DNA from: Roridomyces roridus
Lineage: Eukaryota; Basidiomycota; Agaricomycetes; Agaricales; Mycenaceae
NCBI GenBank assembly: GCA_029378245.1
Contig: JARKIF010000006.1
Location: forward strand, 744,001-808,000
DNA length: 64,000 nucleotides
Direction: 5' to 3'
Positions 62,982-64,000 of the stretch are shown piece by piece. Below the pieces are notes generated by a model that was given only the letters and a program-made list of their open reading frames with translations, ran no database searches and was not told the origin of the DNA. The translations under genes were made by a program, and so were the position numbers. Position 1 is the stretch's first letter. The number at the start of each line of letters is the position of its first letter.

Positions 62982-64000
62982 ATGCCAAACTCCGTTGACG
63001 AAAGTTACGAATCCATAGCTCTCAATCGGCGCTTAAACGCCAACCGCGCGTCCTCCGAAGACGACGACGTGCAGAAGTCGACACCCTCTCAACTTGGAAC
63101 CGCAAGACCAGTAGGGCTACTGGCAGTGATACCGCTCGTACTCTCCTTCATAACAACGACGGGAATTGCATCCGCCCTGATTGGGTGGTTGCTCACAAGA
63201 AGGGTGCCTTCGCCGGGGACTGCGGAAGAGGCGAGCCAGTTCCGAGGAGCGCTCGTTGCCGCAGAGGGCCACAATCAGTTTTCCTTCGGGTCCGGATCCG
63301 GAAATGGGACACAGGACCACTCCAGTGGGTCGTCAACGACTATGTACGGCCTGGCAATCTCGACGGTCTCAGTATGTTATTCTTTCTCCTGCCGCTTCCG
63401 AATCTCAAGCGCTCTTTTGCCAAGGTTCACGTGGTCTCGCTCACGACTCCATTAGTGATAGGATTCGTTGCTTACTGGTTTGCCGACATTTGGATCAAGA
63501 ATCAACAGCGCGGGCAGCACAAGAGGATGCCGACCCCCGTTCAGTACGGATTACTCGTCGATCTGTGCAGATCGGCGGGCTTGTTTAGCGTGTATGACGC
63601 TGCAAAGTACATGTCCCAGTCAAAGAAAAAACGCCCGGAACTGTCTTCGGTTTTGGTTTCGGCGTTTATGTGGTCGTGGCTCTGCTGGCCATCAATTACG
63701 CCCTCTCGTATGTCGTTCTCCGTCTCTACTTCATGTCTTACTCGCCGGACAGGATCGCGGATTTTTGGCTGCACACCACTGCCAGCACGTTCACGCACAC
63801 GGATATTACACCCATTCTCCCTGAGCTGCTACCGGCAATAGGCAGTCAACTCAACACCACCCTCTGTCCTGGTCCGGTGCTGGTGAATGTTTTACCGTCC
63901 GATGTTAAACAGCCCGACTACAGCAACTGCTTGCACGTCGGACGGGAATCAGCCTCTTCACCAGTTTGGTTCTGGGGCAACACCAAAATTACGGCCCAAG
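62982..64000 (+). CDS. Agaricomycete membrane protein, 3' partial, apparent frameshift
   Basis: ATG is at 62982 (MPNSVDESYESIALNRRLNA). A first transmembrane segment is PVGLLAVIPLVLSFITTTGI. After FRGALVAAEG and TMYGLAISTVS, an intron (about 63372-63424) leads to the second, VHVVSLTTPLVIGFVAYW, then RMPTPVQYGLLVDLCRSAG and VYDAAKYMSQSKKKRPELSS. At about 63663-63668 (GCGTTTATG) the frame must shift by one base to continue AFYVVVALLAINYALSYVVL, DRIADFWLHTTAST and the rest to the window edge. One missing T in the run would explain it. This layout (long extracellular part after several membrane segments) is common in mushroom genomes; function unknown. Confidence 0.6.

Overview
The window is nuclear DNA of a filamentous basidiomycete, most likely a mushroom-forming agaricomycete. 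Genes are cut by many short (about 45-60 bp) GT..AG introns. They belong to families typical of that group: an NRPS-like adenylate-forming reductase, a Zn2Cys6 regulator, F-box proteins, a GH18-LysM chitinase, DUF6589, ARM-repeat and MYND/MSS51-like proteins, and a Ty3 retrotransposon with a chromodomain. Coordinates were worked out by eye from splice signals and protein continuity, so internal exon edges are approximate.

Left third (1-20.9 kb): the end of an SDR; an intact adenylation-thiolation-reductase gene on the minus strand; a Zn2Cys6 regulator; an aldo-keto reductase; and two inverted BAHD-like acyltransferase copies around an F-box gene. The mix looks like a small secondary-metabolite locus. 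Both acyltransferase copies are broken by different lesions: a deleted splice acceptor plus a solo LTR in one, a nonsense codon in the other. Several genes here need a one-base shift to stay in frame.

Middle (20.9-46.6 kb): a DUF6589 remnant, a small secreted-protein gene whose 3' end runs into a dispersed hairpin repeat, an intact coiled-coil family gene, and a gene with a duplicated motif. These are followed by a 10.3-kb LTR retrotransposon (31764-42078) with LTRs that look identical, a 5-bp target duplication and one 3172-codon ORF. It sits exactly on an intron/exon junction of a minus-strand chitinase with six LysM modules.

Right third (46.6-64 kb): a nest of small inverted-repeat DNA elements (two hAT-like), a purine-permease relic, a two-finger GATA factor, a long gene-poor stretch, and then an ARM-repeat locus. 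One ARM gene is divergent from a close paralogue and is followed, in the same frame, by a MYND/MSS51-like coding region after a single TAA. A membrane-protein gene runs off the right edge.
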